The notes under the pieces are model-generated. The model ran no database searches and was not told the DNA's origin. It saw only the letters and a list, made by a program, of their open reading frames with translations. A DNA stretch of 64,000 nucleotides from Mobilicoccus caccae. Its GTDB lineage: Bacteria > Actinomycetota > Actinomycetes > Actinomycetales > Dermatophilaceae. Position numbers and translations under genes: made by a program. The first letter of the stretch is position 1. Every line of letters starts with the position of its first letter. Below are positions 48,589 to 56,920 of the stretch, piece after piece. Location of the stretch: NCBI RefSeq assembly GCF_030161635.1, contig NZ_BSUO01000001.1, forward strand, positions 186,001-250,000, written 5' to 3'.

Positions 48589-49719
48589 TCAGGCCGACCT
48601 CGCCGCGCCGATGGCCTGGGAGAGATCGGCCCAGAGGTCCTCGACGTGCTCGACACCCACCGACAGCCGGACGAGGTCGTCGGGCACGCCGTGCGCCGCG
48701 TCACCGGCGTACCGGGCGCGGCGTTCGATGAGCGATTCGACGCCGCCGAGACTCGTCGCGTGGGCGATGAGTCGCACGCTCTCGCAGACGCGTTCGGCGA
48801 CCGCGGCATCCCCGAGCCGGAAGGTCAGCACGGCTCCGTAACCGTCCATCTGCTCGGCCGCGCGGTCGTGGAACGGGTCGTCGGGCAGGCTGAGGTGGCG
48901 CACCTCGACGACCGCGGGGTGCTGCGAGAGTCGGGCGGCGAGTTCGGCGGCGCCGGCCTGGGCGGCGTCCATGCGCAGCGGCAGGGTGCGCAGTCCGCGC
49001 AGCGCGAGGAAGGCCTCGAGCGCACCGGGCATGGCGCCTCCCCGGTGGCGGCGGCGCGTCAGGCGCTCGCCGACGTCGCTGCCGGGCCGCGTCACCGTCG
49101 CTCCGATGAGCGCGTCGGAATGCCCCGCGATGTACTTCGTGGCCGAGTGCACGACGACGTCGGCCCCGAACTCCAGCGGACGCAGGACGAACGGGGTGTT
49201 GAACGTGGAGTCCACGGCGACCAGGGCGCCGCGTGCGTGCGCGGCCTCCGTCAGGGCGGCGAGGTCGCTCACGCGCAGCATCGGGTTGCTCGGCGTCTCC
49301 AGCCACAGCAGGGCGACGTCGCCGAGGTCGTCCATGGCGGCGCACGTGGCCTCGGTGTCGGAGGTGTCGACGACGCTCACCCGCAGGCGCCCGTCGTCGC
49401 CGGCCTCCTCGGCGACGACGCGCGAGTTGTAGTAGCAGACATCGGGAACCACGATCCCGCTCCCGGTGGGCACGACGTCGAACACGGCGCTGGTCGCGGC
49501 CGTGCCGGAGGCGAACGCCAACGCCTGCCCGCCTTCGAGGGCTCCGAGGGCCTCTTCGAACGCGGACACCTCGCTGTCGACGGTGCCCAGTTGGCGGCGG
49601 TAGACCGCCTCACCGCCGTGGTGGTGGGTGGTCGAGGTCACCAGCGGAGCGTTGACACCGGCCCCGGGGGTGCGCGGCGGACGTCCGGCGGAGACGGCGA
49701 GGGTGCGGCGGTGCGTCAT
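48589..49719 (-). CDS. Cystathionine gamma-lyase/synthase-type PLP enzyme
   Basis: Trans-sulfuration family aminotransferase-fold enzyme of 376 residues. Visible: ALAFASGTAATSAVFDV, YYNSR, LLWLETPSNPMLRVSD, VAVDSTFNTPFVLRPLEFGA and the PLP-lysine motif HSATKYIAGHSDALIG, then SLGGVESLIERRARY. It could act as cystathionine gamma-synthase, cystathionine gamma-lyase or methionine gamma-lyase. The ATG is 6 bases behind a TACGCT box at 49731-49726 (minus strand), consistent with a leaderless mRNA. Convergent with the SDR gene. Confidence 0.85.
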   Translation of the reverse strand: MTHRRTLAVSAGRPPRTPGAGVNAPLVTSTTHHHGGEAVYRRQLGTVDSEVSAFEEALGALEGGQALAFASGTAATSAVFDVVPTGSGIVVPDVCYYNSRVVAEEAGDDGRLRVSVVDTSDTEATCAAMDDLGDVALLWLETPSNPMLRVSDLAALTEAAHARGALVAVDSTFNTPFVLRPLEFGADVVVHSATKYIAGHSDALIGATVTRPGSDVGERLTRRRHRGGAMPGALEAFLALRGLRTLPLRMDAAQAGAAELAARLSQHPAVVEVRHLSLPDDPFHDRAAEQMDGYGAVLTFRLGDAAVAERVCESVRLIAHATSLGGVESLIERRARYAGDAAHGVPDDLVRLSVGVEHVEDLWADLSQAIGAARSA

Positions 49720-49801
49720 CGCGTCAGCGTATTTCGGGTAGGGCTCAGGGTCACTCGGAGCCCCGCGCCGCAGTGGATTCTGCGGCCTCCTGCCCGCCTC
49801 T

Positions 49802-49813
49802 TAGGCTGACCCC
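49802..49813 (+). promoter_or_regulatory. -10 box TAGGCT giving a leaderless pyrE transcript
   Basis: TAGGCT (49802-49807) ends 6 bases before the pyrE ATG at 49814; there is no Shine-Dalgarno sequence. No pyrimidine attenuator can fit in such a leader. Confidence 0.5.
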
Positions 49814-50359
49814 ATGACCGCACGCGAGCAGCTTCTCGACCTCATCAAGGCCAAGGCCGTCGTCCACGGCAAGGTCACCCTGTCCTCGGGCAAGGAGGCC
49901 GACTACTACGTCGACCTGCGCCGGATCACCCTCGACGGGCAGGCCGCACCCCTGGTCGGTGAGGTGATGCGCGAACTCGTCTCCGACCTGCAGTTCGACG
50001 CCGTCGGCGGGCTGACGATGGGCGCCGACCCGGTGGCGACCGCGATGCTCCACGCCGCTGCCGCGCAGGGCGGGCGTCTCGACGCGTTCGTCGTCCGCAA
50101 GGCCGAGAAGGCCCACGGCCTGCAGCAGCGCATCGAGGGTCCGTCGATCTCGGGGCGCCGCGTGCTGGTGGTCGAGGACACCTCCACCACGGGGGGATCG
50201 CCGCTCACAGCGGTCGAGGCGTGCCGTGAGGCCGGCGCGGAGGTCGTCGCGGTCGCCGTCATCGCCGACCGCAGCTCCGGTGCGGGCGAGCGCATCCAGG
50301 ACGAGGCAGGCGTGCCCTACCGCTACGCCTACGGCCTGGGAGACCTCGGCCTGAGCTAG
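49814..50359 (+). CDS. pyrE: Orotate phosphoribosyltransferase
   Basis: Makes OMP from orotate and PRPP in pyrimidine synthesis. 181 residues with KVTLSSGKEADYYVDLRRIT, GLTMGADPVATAM and the PRPP-binding motif RRVLVVEDTSTTGGSPLTA, followed by ADRSSGAGERI. The start ATG is supported by the promoter box and the family N-terminus. Monocistronic; convergent with the AbiEi-like gene, with R3 copy 1 in between. Confidence 0.95.
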   Translation: MTAREQLLDLIKAKAVVHGKVTLSSGKEADYYVDLRRITLDGQAAPLVGEVMRELVSDLQFDAVGGLTMGADPVATAMLHAAAAQGGRLDAFVVRKAEKAHGLQQRIEGPSISGRRVLVVEDTSTTGGSPLTAVEACREAGAEVVAVAVIADRSSGAGERIQDEAGVPYRYAYGLGDLGLS

Positions 50360-50368
50360 GACACCGAA

Positions 50369-50434
50369 CGGACAGGTGGACGGACATCGGTGCTGTCGTG
50401 ATGGCGACACCGCTGATGTCCGCTTGCCTGTCCG
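50369..50434. repeat. R3 stem-loop repeat, copy 1
   Basis: 66 bases from CGGACAGG to CCTGTCCG, with the inner stem GGACATC/GATGTCC and, at its tip, the 19-base core TGTCGTGATGGCGACACCG (50394-50412), itself a TGTCG-CGACA hairpin. Located between pyrE and the end of the AbiEi-like gene. Confidence 0.8.
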
Positions 50435-50444
50435 GGCGCCCCCG

Positions 50445-51389
50445 TCACGCCGCGTGGCGAGATGCCCTCACCTCTGGTCTGTGCCCCGATGCCACCGCTC
50501 GACGGTGTGTCTGCTCGATGCGAGCCAGGACCCGGCCGGGCTCCTTCGCGATCGAGCTCGGGGTGAGGGGAAGGACCCGAACTCCGTGAGCGGTGAGTTC
50601 ACCGTCGCGCTCGACGGTGGGGGCCCAGGCGGCGCCCGAGTGATATCGGTGCGAGTGCACCATCAACGCCAGACCCACGTCGTCGAACCAGCCGTCCGGG
50701 GTCAGGAGGCGAGTGCCGTCGGCTGCCGACAGCCGCGGGTTGCACCACATCTCGGGAAGAGAGCGGCTACCCGCGACCAGCCTGGCCAGGTGCAGCTCCG
50801 GTAGTGACCAGGCACCGTCCGCAGCGCCGGCGATGGCGCGGGTCGCCAGGGCAGACCCCGGGCGACCCAGTTGGTCGTTGACCGAGACGAGTTCGTCGAG
50901 CGTGACGACCCGCCGCTGGACCGCTTCGATCACCAGGGCCTCGGCGGCCGACGCGTCGGGAGCGTCGCGTGCGGCCACCACGACGGCCCGAGCCGGTTCG
51001 ACGGCTCGGATCGCGCCGACGCCCCGTGCCTCGTACGGAATCCAGGTGCGGCGGGCCTGGACCCAGGCCACCTGCCGGGTGGCGCATCGGCGCGGGACGG
51101 CGACCCGCACGACGCCTCCGTCATCGGCCTGTCGGAGGCCGTACCAGCCGGCGGCACTCGCTCCCGTGAGGGCCGACCACGGCCCGGTCAGGAGAAGGGC
51201 GGCGATGCGGCGTTGGTCGTCTGTGAGCGGGACGCGGTGGACGTGGATGACGCCCGGCAGCACCACCTGCCACGAGCGGGCGAGTGCCCAACGCAACGCG
51301 GACGGGGTCATGCCCGCGCCAAGGGCCTGGGCCCGAGTCATCAGATCGAGCTGTTCGGCCAGGATCGGGAGCAACGAAGCGGGAAGCAT
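50445..51389 (-). CDS. AbiEi/DUF559-type actinobacterial protein
   Basis: A 314-residue protein of a type common in actinobacteria. The N-terminus looks like the AbiEi antitoxin winged helix (LMTRAQALGAGMTPSALRWA, WQVVLPGVIHVHR, ALLLTGPWSALTGASAAGWYG). The C-terminus resembles the Vsr-like DUF559 fold (WFDDVGLALMVHSHRYHSG, then ERDGELTAHGVRVLPLTP), but the usual E-x-D-G nuclease residues are replaced by MVHS, so it is probably not a nuclease. No toxin gene is adjacent. It is flanked by two R3 repeats in opposite orientation. Function unknown; DNA binding is likely. Confidence 0.7.
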   Translation of the reverse strand: MLPASLLPILAEQLDLMTRAQALGAGMTPSALRWALARSWQVVLPGVIHVHRVPLTDDQRRIAALLLTGPWSALTGASAAGWYGLRQADDGGVVRVAVPRRCATRQVAWVQARRTWIPYEARGVGAIRAVEPARAVVVAARDAPDASAAEALVIEAVQRRVVTLDELVSVNDQLGRPGSALATRAIAGAADGAWSLPELHLARLVAGSRSLPEMWCNPRLSAADGTRLLTPDGWFDDVGLALMVHSHRYHSGAAWAPTVERDGELTAHGVRVLPLTPSSIAKEPGRVLARIEQTHRRAVASGHRPEVRASRHAA

Positions 51390-51483
51390 GGCCGCAGCAC
51401 ACCCCGGACTCGGCTCGGAGTCCTCGCTCTCCCGGGTGCCGGTGGACGACCACCCTCGGGACAGGAACCTGTGGATCCCGAAA

Positions 51484-51547
51484 GGACACGCAGGCGGACA
51501 TCTCCGGTGTCGCCATCACGACATCGGAGATGTCCGCCTCGCTGTCT
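51484..51547. repeat. R3 stem-loop repeat, copy 2 (inverted relative to copy 1)
   Basis: Perfect 14-nt stem GGCGGACATCTCCG/CGGAGATGTCCGCC enclosing, on the minus strand, the identical 19-base core TGTCGTGATGGCGACACCG (51523-51505). Lies in the divergent region upstream of the AbiEi-like gene. Confidence 0.8.
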
Positions 51548-51574
51548 GCTCGGTGGACCCGGCGGTGTCACCCG

Positions 51575-51587
51575 TAGACTCCGCGCC
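51575..51587 (+). promoter_or_regulatory. -10 box TAGACT giving a leaderless SpoU methyltransferase transcript
   Basis: TAGACT (51575-51580) ends 7 bases before the GTG at 51588. It supports 51588 as the true start of the next gene. Confidence 0.5.
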
Positions 51588-52234
51588 GTGGAGGGCGTGG
51601 AGCAGCGTGTCGTCGGGGTGGGGCCGTGGCCCGGGGAGAGGACGCGTGGCCGCGGACCGATGCAGGTGAGGTGGCCGCGCCGTACGATCCCGACCTCCTC
51701 GCACACGGCGACACGCGCAACGTCGCCGACGGCTACCGCTACTGGAGTCACGACGCGATCGTCGCCGACCTCGACACGCGTCGCCACGACCTGCACATCG
51801 CGGTCGAGAACTGGGAGCACGACTTCAACATCGGCTCGATCATCCGCACGGCCAACGCGTTCAACGTCGCTGCCTTCCACATCGTCGGCAAGCGGCGCTG
51901 GAACCGTCGGGGCGCGATGGTCACCGACCGCTACCAGCACGAACACCACCACCCGGACGTCGCCGATCTGCTGAGCTGGGCGCGCGGGGAAGGGCTGGCG
52001 GTGCTCGCCATCGACAACGTGCCCGGCAGCGTCGCGATCGAGACGGCGCCGATCCCGCGGCGCAGCCTCATGCTGTTCGGGCAGGAGGGCCCGGGGTTGA
52101 GCGAGGCAGCGCTCGCCGGTGCCGACACGGTGCTGCACATCAGCCAGTTCGGCTCGACGCGCTCGATGAACGCCGGTGCCGCGGCCGCGATCGCGATCCA
52201 CGCCTGGATCCGCCACCACGCCGAGATCGGCTGA
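51588..52234 (+). CDS. SpoU/TrmH-family RNA 2'-O-methyltransferase (one frameshift)
   Basis: SAM-dependent ribose methyltransferase with a trefoil knot. Motifs: ENWEHDFNIGSIIRTANAFN (motif 1, Asn and Arg), SLMLFGQEGPGLS (motif 2) and ISQFGSTRSMNAGAAAAIAI (motif 3). A continuous frame begins only at a GTG at 51626, but the leaderless-type GTG at 51588 reads MEGVEQRVVGVGPWPG, a family-like N-terminus, and one missing G at 51631-51634 joins it to EDAWPRTDAGEV. Restored length 215 residues. Three bases separate it from the alkyltransferase-like gene. tRNA or rRNA target unknown. Confidence 0.85.
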
Positions 52235-52237
52235 ACG

Positions 52238-52588
52238 GTGGACGATCTCGTCGTCGAACACGTGCTGCGGGCGGTGGAGCAGGTCCCGGCCGGGCGGGTC
52301 GTCTCCTACGGCGGGATCGCCGAACTCGTCGGCGGCACCGCGCGTCAGGTGGGCTCGGTCATGCGGTTCTACGGCTCGAACGTCACCTGGTGGCGGGTCG
52401 TCAACTCCTACGGTGACCTGCCCGCCCACCTGCGATCCGAGGCCGCCGTGCACTGGGCCGCCGAGGGGATCGAGTGGAAGCCGAACGGGCTCGGGTGCCG
52501 TATCGCCGAGTACCGCGTGGACGAGGAGACGTGGGCCTCGGCGTACGAGCGCGCCGTCGAGGATCTGCCTCGCCTCCACCGCCGCTGA
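52238..52588 (+). CDS. atl: Alkyltransferase-like protein (ATL, MGMT fold without the acceptor cysteine)
   Basis: Small DNA-binding protein of 116 residues that recognises O6-alkylguanine and passes the lesion to nucleotide excision repair. It has the MGMT helix-turn-helix (VPAGRVVSYGGIAELVGGTA, ARQVGSVMRF) but the PCHRV active site is replaced by TWWRVVN, so it cannot transfer alkyl groups; this is the defining feature of ATLs. GTG start 3 bases after the methyltransferase stop, so probably cotranscribed with it. Confidence 0.85.
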   Translation: MDDLVVEHVLRAVEQVPAGRVVSYGGIAELVGGTARQVGSVMRFYGSNVTWWRVVNSYGDLPAHLRSEAAVHWAAEGIEWKPNGLGCRIAEYRVDEETWASAYERAVEDLPRLHRR

Positions 52589-52681
52589 GGCCCCCGAGCC
52601 CGGGATAGCCGGGTCATGCGGCGGGCGTGGATGGCAGGCTGTGGGCAGATGCGACGAGCCGCCCCGATCGAAGGAGACGCG

Positions 52682-54061
52682 ATGAAGTACATCCCCGAGC
52701 CGTTCAAGATCAAGATGGTCGAACCCATCCGGATGACGACCGAGGCCGAACGTCGGGAGAAGATCGCGGCCTGCGACTGGAACGGATTCGGGCTGGCCGC
52801 CGAGGACGTCTACATCGACCTGCTCACCGACAGCGGTACCGGCGCCATGAGCGACTCGCAGTGGGCCGCCATGCTCACCGGCGACGAGTCCTACTCCGGT
52901 GGGCGCAGCTACTACCACCTGGTGGAGAACGCCCGCGAGATCTTCGGCTACGAGTGGATCCAGCCCGTGCACCAGGGACGCGCCGCGGAGAAGGTCCTCT
53001 TCCCCGTTCTCGTGGAACGGCGCGGGCAGGTCGTCATCTCCAACACGTTCTTCGACACGACCCGCGCGCACGTCGGTCTCGCGGGCGGTCGTCCCGTCGA
53101 CTGCGTGTGCCCCGAAGGGCTGGACTCGGGCCTGGACGCCCCGTTCAAGGGCGACATGGACGTCGACCGGCTCGAGGACCTCATCACCGAGTTCGGTGCC
53201 GGGGAGGTCGCCGGCATCGTCATGACGATCACGAACAACTCCGTGGGCGGCCAGCCGGTGTCCATGGCCAACATGAAGGCCACGTCCGAGATCGCCGCCC
53301 GTCACGGCATCCCCGTCGTCATCGATGCGGCCCGGTTCGCCGAGAATGCCTACTTCATCAAGGAGCGCGAGGAGGGCTACGCCGACAAGTCCACCCGCGA
53401 GATCACCCGCGAGTTCTTCTCCTACGCCGACATCTTCACGATGAGCGCCAAGAAGGACGCCATCGCCAACATGGGCGGGCTGCTCGGCGTGCGTGAGGAG
53501 GGCGAGCACGTCCCCGACGTCAAGTCGCTCGTCATCGCCGGCGAGGGATACGTCACCTACGGCGGCCTCTCGGGACGTGACCTCGCGGCCCTCGCGGTCG
53601 GTCTGGTCGAGGGTCTCGACGAGGACTACCTGCGCTACCGCCTCGGGCAGGTCGCCTACCTCGCCGCGCAACTCGACGAGCGGGGCATCCCGTTCCAGCG
53701 CCCGGCCGGCGGTCACGCCGTGTTCGTCGACGCGGGCCGGCTCCTGCCGCACATCCCCTGGTACCGGTACCCGGGGCACGCGCTCGCCGTCGAGCTCTAC
53801 ATCGAGGCCGGAATCCGCAGCTGCGACATCGGCTCCTACCTCATGGACCGCGACCCGGCGACCGGCGAACAGCAGCGCGCCCCACTGGAGTTCACGCGCC
53901 TGGCGATCCCTCGTCGCACCTACACCCAGTCCCACCTCGACGTCATCGCCGAGGCGCTGGGCGAGATCGCCGACCGTGCCGAGCAGGTCAAGGGTTACGA
54001 GATCACCTGGGAGCCCAAGGTCCTGCGCCACTTCACCTCGAAGTTGCGTCCCGTCGACTGA
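52682..54061 (+). CDS. tnaA: Tryptophanase
   Basis: PLP enzyme that splits L-tryptophan into indole, pyruvate and ammonia. 459 residues with [61 protein letters not shown], the PLP lysine in [12 protein letters not shown] (257/258), [10 protein letters not shown] and [12 protein letters not shown], the latter distinguishing it from the tyrosine phenol-lyase at 25643. GAAGGAGAC lies 4 bases before the ATG. No tnaC-like leader peptide or tnaB permease is adjacent. Confidence 0.93.
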   Translation: MKYIPEPFKIKMVEPIRMTTEAERREKIAACDWNGFGLAAEDVYIDLLTDSGTGAMSDSQWAAMLTGDESYSGGRSYYHLVENAREIFGYEWIQPVHQGRAAEKVLFPVLVERRGQVVISNTFFDTTRAHVGLAGGRPVDCVCPEGLDSGLDAPFKGDMDVDRLEDLITEFGAGEVAGIVMTITNNSVGGQPVSMANMKATSEIAARHGIPVVIDAARFAENAYFIKEREEGYADKSTREITREFFSYADIFTMSAKKDAIANMGGLLGVREEGEHVPDVKSLVIAGEGYVTYGGLSGRDLAALAVGLVEGLDEDYLRYRLGQVAYLAAQLDERGIPFQRPAGGHAVFVDAGRLLPHIPWYRYPGHALAVELYIEAGIRSCDIGSYLMDRDPATGEQQRAPLEFTRLAIPRRTYTQSHLDVIAEALGEIADRAEQVKGYEITWEPKVLRHFTSKLRPVD

Positions 54062-54187
54062 TCGGAGCGGCCTCCCGCCGTCTCGATGACGCCCGGGTGG
54101 CCGCGGCCGGTCCTGCACTGACTACGATGAAGCCAGTCCTGGTCCGCGCATCAGGCGTGGACATCCGAGTGACGAAGGAGCCCGCCA

Positions 54188-55216
54188 GTGCCCATCGCAA
54201 CCCCCGAGGTCTACGCCGACATGCTCGACCGGGCGAAGGCAGGATCCTTCGCCTACCCGGCCATCAACGTCTCCTCCAGCCAGACGCTCCACGCGGCGCT
54301 CAAGGGCTTCGCCGACGCGGGCAGCGACGGCATCATCCAGGTCTCCACGGGTGGCGCGGAGTATCTGTCCGGTCCCTCGATCAAGAACATGGTGGCCGGT
54401 TCGCTCGCCTTCGCGGCGTTCGCGCAGGAGGCCGCCAAGAACTACCCGGTCAACATCGCCCTGCACACCGACCACTGCCCCAAGGACAAGCTCGACGGGT
54501 TCGTTCGCCCGTTGCTGCAGGCGTCCAAGGAGCAGGTCGAGAAGACGGGTCTGCCGATCTTCCAGTCGCACATGTGGGACGGCTCGGCCGTGCCGCTGGA
54601 CGAGAACCTGGAGATCGCCAAGGAGCTGCTCGAGCTCGCGGCCGCCGCCAAGATCATCCTCGAGGTCGAGATCGGCGTCGTCGGTGGCGAGGAGGACGGT
54701 GTCGCCAACGAGATCAACGACCAGCTGTACACCACCCCCGAGGACGCCCTGGCCACGGTCGAGGCGCTCGGGCTGGGCGAGAAGGGCCGCTACATGGCGG
54801 CGCTGACGTTCGGCAACGTCCACGGCGTGTACAAGCCGGGCAACGTCAAGCTCCGCCCGGAGATCCTCAAGCAGTGCCAGGACGCCATCAAGGAGAAGTA
54901 CGGAGACGCGGCCGGCGACAAGCCGCTCGCGCTCGTCTTCCACGGTGGGTCGGGTTCGCTGCCGCAGGAGATCAGCGACGCGGTCGACTACGGCGTCGTC
55001 AAGATGAACGTCGACACCGACACCCAGTACGCGTTCACGCGCCCGGTGGCCGAGCACATGCTGCGTAACTACGACGGCGTGCTCAAGATCGACGGCGAGG
55101 TCGGCAACAAGAAGCAGTACGACCCGCGCGCGTGGGGCAAGGCCGCCGAGGCCGGCATGGCCGCCCGCGTGGTGGAGGCCTGCGAGAACCTGCGCTCCGC
55201 CGGCACCCACAAGTGA
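54188..55216 (+). CDS. fba: Class II fructose-bisphosphate aldolase
   Basis: Zn-dependent glycolytic aldolase, 342 residues. Zinc ligands are in ALHTDHCPKDKL (two His region), EVEIGVVGGEEDGV (Glu), FGNVHGVYKPGNVKL and VFHGGSGS; KMNVDTDTQYAFTRP binds the phosphate. GTG start behind GAAGGAGCCC. The order fba, DUF3151, purA is conserved in many actinobacteria, which supports this assignment. Confidence 0.96.
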   Translation: MPIATPEVYADMLDRAKAGSFAYPAINVSSSQTLHAALKGFADAGSDGIIQVSTGGAEYLSGPSIKNMVAGSLAFAAFAQEAAKNYPVNIALHTDHCPKDKLDGFVRPLLQASKEQVEKTGLPIFQSHMWDGSAVPLDENLEIAKELLELAAAAKIILEVEIGVVGGEEDGVANEINDQLYTTPEDALATVEALGLGEKGRYMAALTFGNVHGVYKPGNVKLRPEILKQCQDAIKEKYGDAAGDKPLALVFHGGSGSLPQEISDAVDYGVVKMNVDTDTQYAFTRPVAEHMLRNYDGVLKIDGEVGNKKQYDPRAWGKAAEAGMAARVVEACENLRSAGTHK

Positions 55217-55531
55217 GTCGACTCCGCGGCTGAGCGCCTGCGCGCGTCGAGCGCCCGCATCCTGCGTGGTGCGCGGTCGGCGCGTGAGGCGACGTGCCTA
55301 CGTGACGGCCTCGCGACCTGCCCGGTCGCGGGGCCGTCGTCCGTACGAGCCGGACGAGAACGCCGAGACCGTCGCCTATAGGCGGCGGTCTCGGCGTCGG
55401 GAGGTCATCGGCCGGTGGCCATCGGCGCGCCCGAGGGTCGGAGTGGCCGCGGTCAGGTGATCCGGGAGACCATGGTGGAGGGTGGCCGGTCCGAGCCGCG
55501 CCCGATCCGACCCCATCACCACGGAGGAACG
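55217..55531. other. fba-DUF3151 intergenic region, 315 bases
   Basis: Contains R1 copy 7 (55361-55396) and a CGGAGGAA ribosome site before the DUF3151 start. I see no gene or strong promoter in the rest. Confidence 0.7.
55361..55396. repeat. R1 palindromic repeat, copy 7
   Basis: Arms CGCCGAGACCGTCGCC and GGCGGCGGTCTCGGCG, 16 nt with one G-T, around TATA; the longest stem of the family. Confidence 0.85.
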
Positions 55532-55938
55532 ATGTCCCACCAGAACCTGTTGGAACCCCCGAGACGCTGCTCGAGGTCGACCCGGCCGCGGCCGAACTGC
55601 TCTCCGGCGCCGACCCGGCGATCACCGCGGGACGGTTCCCGGAGTCGGCGCTGGCGTGGGCGACGCTGGCGGAGGCGGCTCTGGCGATGGGATTCACCGT
55701 CGAGGCGTACGCCTACGCCCGCACCGGGTACCACCGCAGCCTCGACCAGTTGCGTCGGGCGGGGTGGAAGGGTGCCGGTCCGGTGCCGTGGCGTCACGAG
55801 CCCAACCGCGGATTCCTGCGCAGTCTCGGCGCGCTGGCCCGCGCCGCCGCCCAGATCGGTGAGGACGCGGAGCGGGAGCGCTGCGAGCAGTTCCTGCGCG
55901 ACTCCAGCCCCGAGGCGGCCGACGCGCTCGGCTTCTGA
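55532..55938 (+). CDS. DUF3151 protein (one frameshift)
   Basis: A 135-residue protein of a conserved actinobacterial family of unknown function, usually next to fba or purA. Restoring one C in the CCCCC run at 55556-55560 gives MSHQNLLEPPETLLEVDPAA and then AFPESALAWATLAEAAL-type helices (GRFPESALAWATLAEAALAM), AYAYARTGYHRSLDQLRRAG and WKGAGPVPWRHEPNRGFLRS. The TPR-like helical pattern suggests protein binding. ATG behind CGGAGGAA. Confidence 0.85.
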
Positions 55939-55963
55939 ACCGGGCGCATACCCCGCTGACGCG

Positions 55964-56036
55964 ACGACCGCCGAGACCGTGGCCTTCCACGTTCTCGGCG
56001 GTCGTGCGTGCGCGACGCGGGCGTCGCGCACGCGGG
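55964..56036. terminator. Two successive hairpins between convergent DUF3151 and lipoprotein genes
   Basis: Hairpin 1: ACGACCGCCGAGA (55964-55976) with TCTCGGCGGTCGT (55993-56005), perfect, and similar in arms to R1 but without the TATA centre. Hairpin 2: CGTGCGCGACGC with GTCGCGCACGCG up to 56034. Likely a bidirectional terminator. Confidence 0.65.
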
Positions 56037-56042
56037 GAGAGG

Positions 56043-56579
56043 TCAGTCGACCTTTGCGCCGACGACGCCGCCGCCCTTGCCTGCCTTGACGGCGTCGAGG
56101 TCGAAGGTGAGCGTGACGCGCTTGCCGGCCTCGGTCGTGTAGCTGCACATGTCACCGTCGCAGGCCGTGCGCAGGAGTTCGCCCTTCGGGACTCCGGCGC
56201 CGAGATCGGCCACGGCGGAGCCGGACACGTACTTCGCCAGCGTCGCCTTGTCGCCCGCGGCCCACGCCTTGACGGCCGCGTCGCCGTAGTCGCCCGGGTC
56301 GGTCTGCGGCACCGTGACGGCACCGCGCGCGGCGTCCTTGGACGTGGCCGTACCGCGCGGGGTGGCGGCGCCGGTCTCGCTCGCCGCCGGAGCGGACGAC
56401 TGCGCCGATCCCTCGGTGGCCGTGGGCTCCTCGGTGGCCGACGTGGTCGGCGCCGCGGTGGTGGCGACGGCGGGGCTCGTGGGTGCCGTCGACCCCGTGT
56501 TCGTCGTCTCGTTCTGACCGCAGCCGGCCAGAGCCGCGCAGAGTGCGGCCGAGGCGGCGAGGGTGCGGCGGGTCTTCAT
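56043..56579 (-). CDS. Lipoprotein with Thr/Ala/Ser-rich linker
   Basis: 178 residues; no named family. Lipobox LAGCG at about residues 17-21, then a disordered stretch of about 75 residues rich in Thr, Ala, Ser and Pro, and a compact C-terminal domain of about 80 residues (DYGDAAVKAWAAGDKATLAK, ACDGDMCSYTTEAGKRVTLTF) with two cysteines that could form a disulfide. The C-terminal pattern resembles small secreted NTF2-like domains of actinobacteria, but this is only an impression. Surface-anchored. Confidence 0.7.
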   Translation of the reverse strand: MKTRRTLAASAALCAALAGCGQNETTNTGSTAPTSPAVATTAAPTTSATEEPTATEGSAQSSAPAASETGAATPRGTATSKDAARGAVTVPQTDPGDYGDAAVKAWAAGDKATLAKYVSGSAVADLGAGVPKGELLRTACDGDMCSYTTEAGKRVTLTFDLDAVKAGKGGGVVGAKVD

Positions 56580-56920
56580 CACGAATGCTCCTAGCTCGGT
56601 CCCAGGACCGGGGTCGTCGACGGGCGCCCGCGGGTGCGGGACACATGTCAGCTCAACTCTGTTCGGCACGATTCCCCCAGGACTGAGCGTAATTCGCCGG
56701 CGAACCCTCGCCGGTGCGACGCGGCGGGGATCCTGCGAAGACCTGTCGAGGTCGAGGGGGCCCGCCGGTGGCGAAACCCCTGCCCGCCCGTGCTCGTTCC
56801 GCGCCCTGAAGGAGCCCCGCACGACGCGGTAGGCTCGGTGAGTACGGGCCCCGTACAGGGGCCCGCGCCGTTGCCGGAGCAGAATCCGCAGCGCCGACGC
56901 GAGCGAAAGGTGGACCCACC
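56580..56920. other. Lipoprotein-purA divergent intergenic region, 341 bases
   Basis: Carries a possible -10 TAGGCT (56830-56835) and a 15-base palindrome GTACGGGCCCCGTAC (56842-56856) just after it, at the position of the purA transcription start, followed by a GAAAGGTGG ribosome site. The palindrome may be an operator or a leader hairpin. Nothing else recognised. Confidence 0.45.

Noticed and set aside
50445..51389. Type IV toxin-antitoxin (AbiE) system
   Set aside because: Only the AbiEi-like N-terminus is present; no AbiEii nucleotidyltransferase gene is next to it.
51341..54118. 925-codon minus-strand frame opposite the SpoU, ATL and tnaA genes
   Set aside because: Antisense shadow of three recognisable genes.
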